From JBOGOC01 sp050747525 (GTDB lineage: Bacteria > Acidobacteriota > Polarisedimenticolia > JACPZX01 > DASXTC01), in assembly GCA_050747525.1 (NCBI GenBank), contig JBOGOC010000015.1:1-33024 (forward strand): DNA of 33,024 nt. The letters are read 5' to 3'. This document shows positions 32,838 to 33,024 of the stretch, piece after piece (positions within the stretch are counted from its first letter, which is position 1; each line of letters starts with the position of its first letter). Below the pieces are notes generated by a model that searched no databases, had not been told where the DNA came from, and saw nothing but the letters and a program-made list of their open reading frames with translations. A program made the position numbers and the translations under genes.

Positions 32838-32853
32838 TGCAACGCGCGTTGCA
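32838..32853. repeat. 16-bp perfect palindrome after the PfkB gene
   Basis: TGCAACGCGCGTTGCA is its own reverse complement, 10 bases after the PfkB stop. It has no T tract, so it is not a typical terminator; it could be a protein-binding site for a dimeric regulator or simply chance in GC-rich DNA. Confidence 0.5.
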
Positions 32854-33024
32854 GGATGGTTTCCTGGGTGAGTCGGCCGCCGTGACGGCCGCGTCCGCCA
32901 CGAGCCGCATCAGGCAGCGGTCTGTGCGTCCCGATGCATCGCGAGCCGCCCGGCGGGGAGTGGTCGAAGCGGCCCTATGACCGACGAGCCGGGTCGCGCG
33001 AGCGTTGGCCGCGCGCGCTTTTGC
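32854..33024. other. Right-edge region with no confident gene
   Basis: No recognisable protein or RNA is seen. An ATG at 32977 on the plus strand opens a frame (MTDEPGRASVGRARF) that runs to the window end and could be the start of a gene, but the ribosome site is poor and too little is visible to judge. Confidence 0.35.

Overview
The window is about 33 kb of very GC-rich bacterial chromosome with strong third-position GC bias, so many long antisense frames are only shadows of real genes. Serine/threonine kinases with TolB-like PD40 propellers, TPR-CHAT proteins run by ECF sigma/zinc-finger anti-sigma pairs, FG-GAP (VCBS) proteins and small secreted peptides together suggest an Acidobacteriota-like soil or sediment bacterium. 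Myxococcota or a related uncultured phylum is also possible. No insertion sequence, phage, CRISPR array or integrase is visible.

Layout. 1-6052: a truncated Ser/Thr kinase, an AI-2E family membrane protein, a full kinase-PD40 sensor, and an HTH-TM-DUF2914 protein upstream of that kinase. A short decayed copy of the DUF2914 tail lies just behind the kinase. 6162-9562: a two-gene unit with a fused membrane/spermidine-synthase-like protein and an EamA exporter. 9639-12470: a secreted FG-GAP protein closed by a clear intrinsic terminator. 12607-19691: a compact seven-gene operon (RDD, RDD, SpoIIM-like, DUF4129, DUF4350, MoxR ATPase, DUF58) in which every gene junction overlaps. 19716-22836: a promoter, tRNA-Gln(CUG), glnS and a secreted amidohydrolase. 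22833-27239 (minus): ECF sigma, double-zinc-finger anti-sigma, TPR-CHAT protease-like protein and DUF2784 membrane protein, all overlapping. 27406-30331: a secreted six-cysteine peptide, a thioredoxin-like lipoprotein, a small exported protein, a broken sigma factor and its surviving anti-sigma gene. 30423-32828: a META-domain lipoprotein, a degenerate metallo-beta-lactamase-fold protein and a PfkB sugar kinase. The last 196 bases hold no confident gene.

The parts most worth following are: (i) the sigma/anti-sigma/CHAT/DUF2784 operon facing a cysteine-rich secreted peptide; (ii) tRNA-Gln placed directly before glnS behind a promoter whose spacer is filled by a palindrome; (iii) decay products (DUF2914 tail; frameshifted sigma gene before an intact anti-sigma gene); and (iv) several minus-strand signalling genes with a -10-like box only 6-9 bases before the start codon and no Shine-Dalgarno, suggesting leaderless messages. 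All assignments come from reading the sequence and recalling family motifs; no database search was run.
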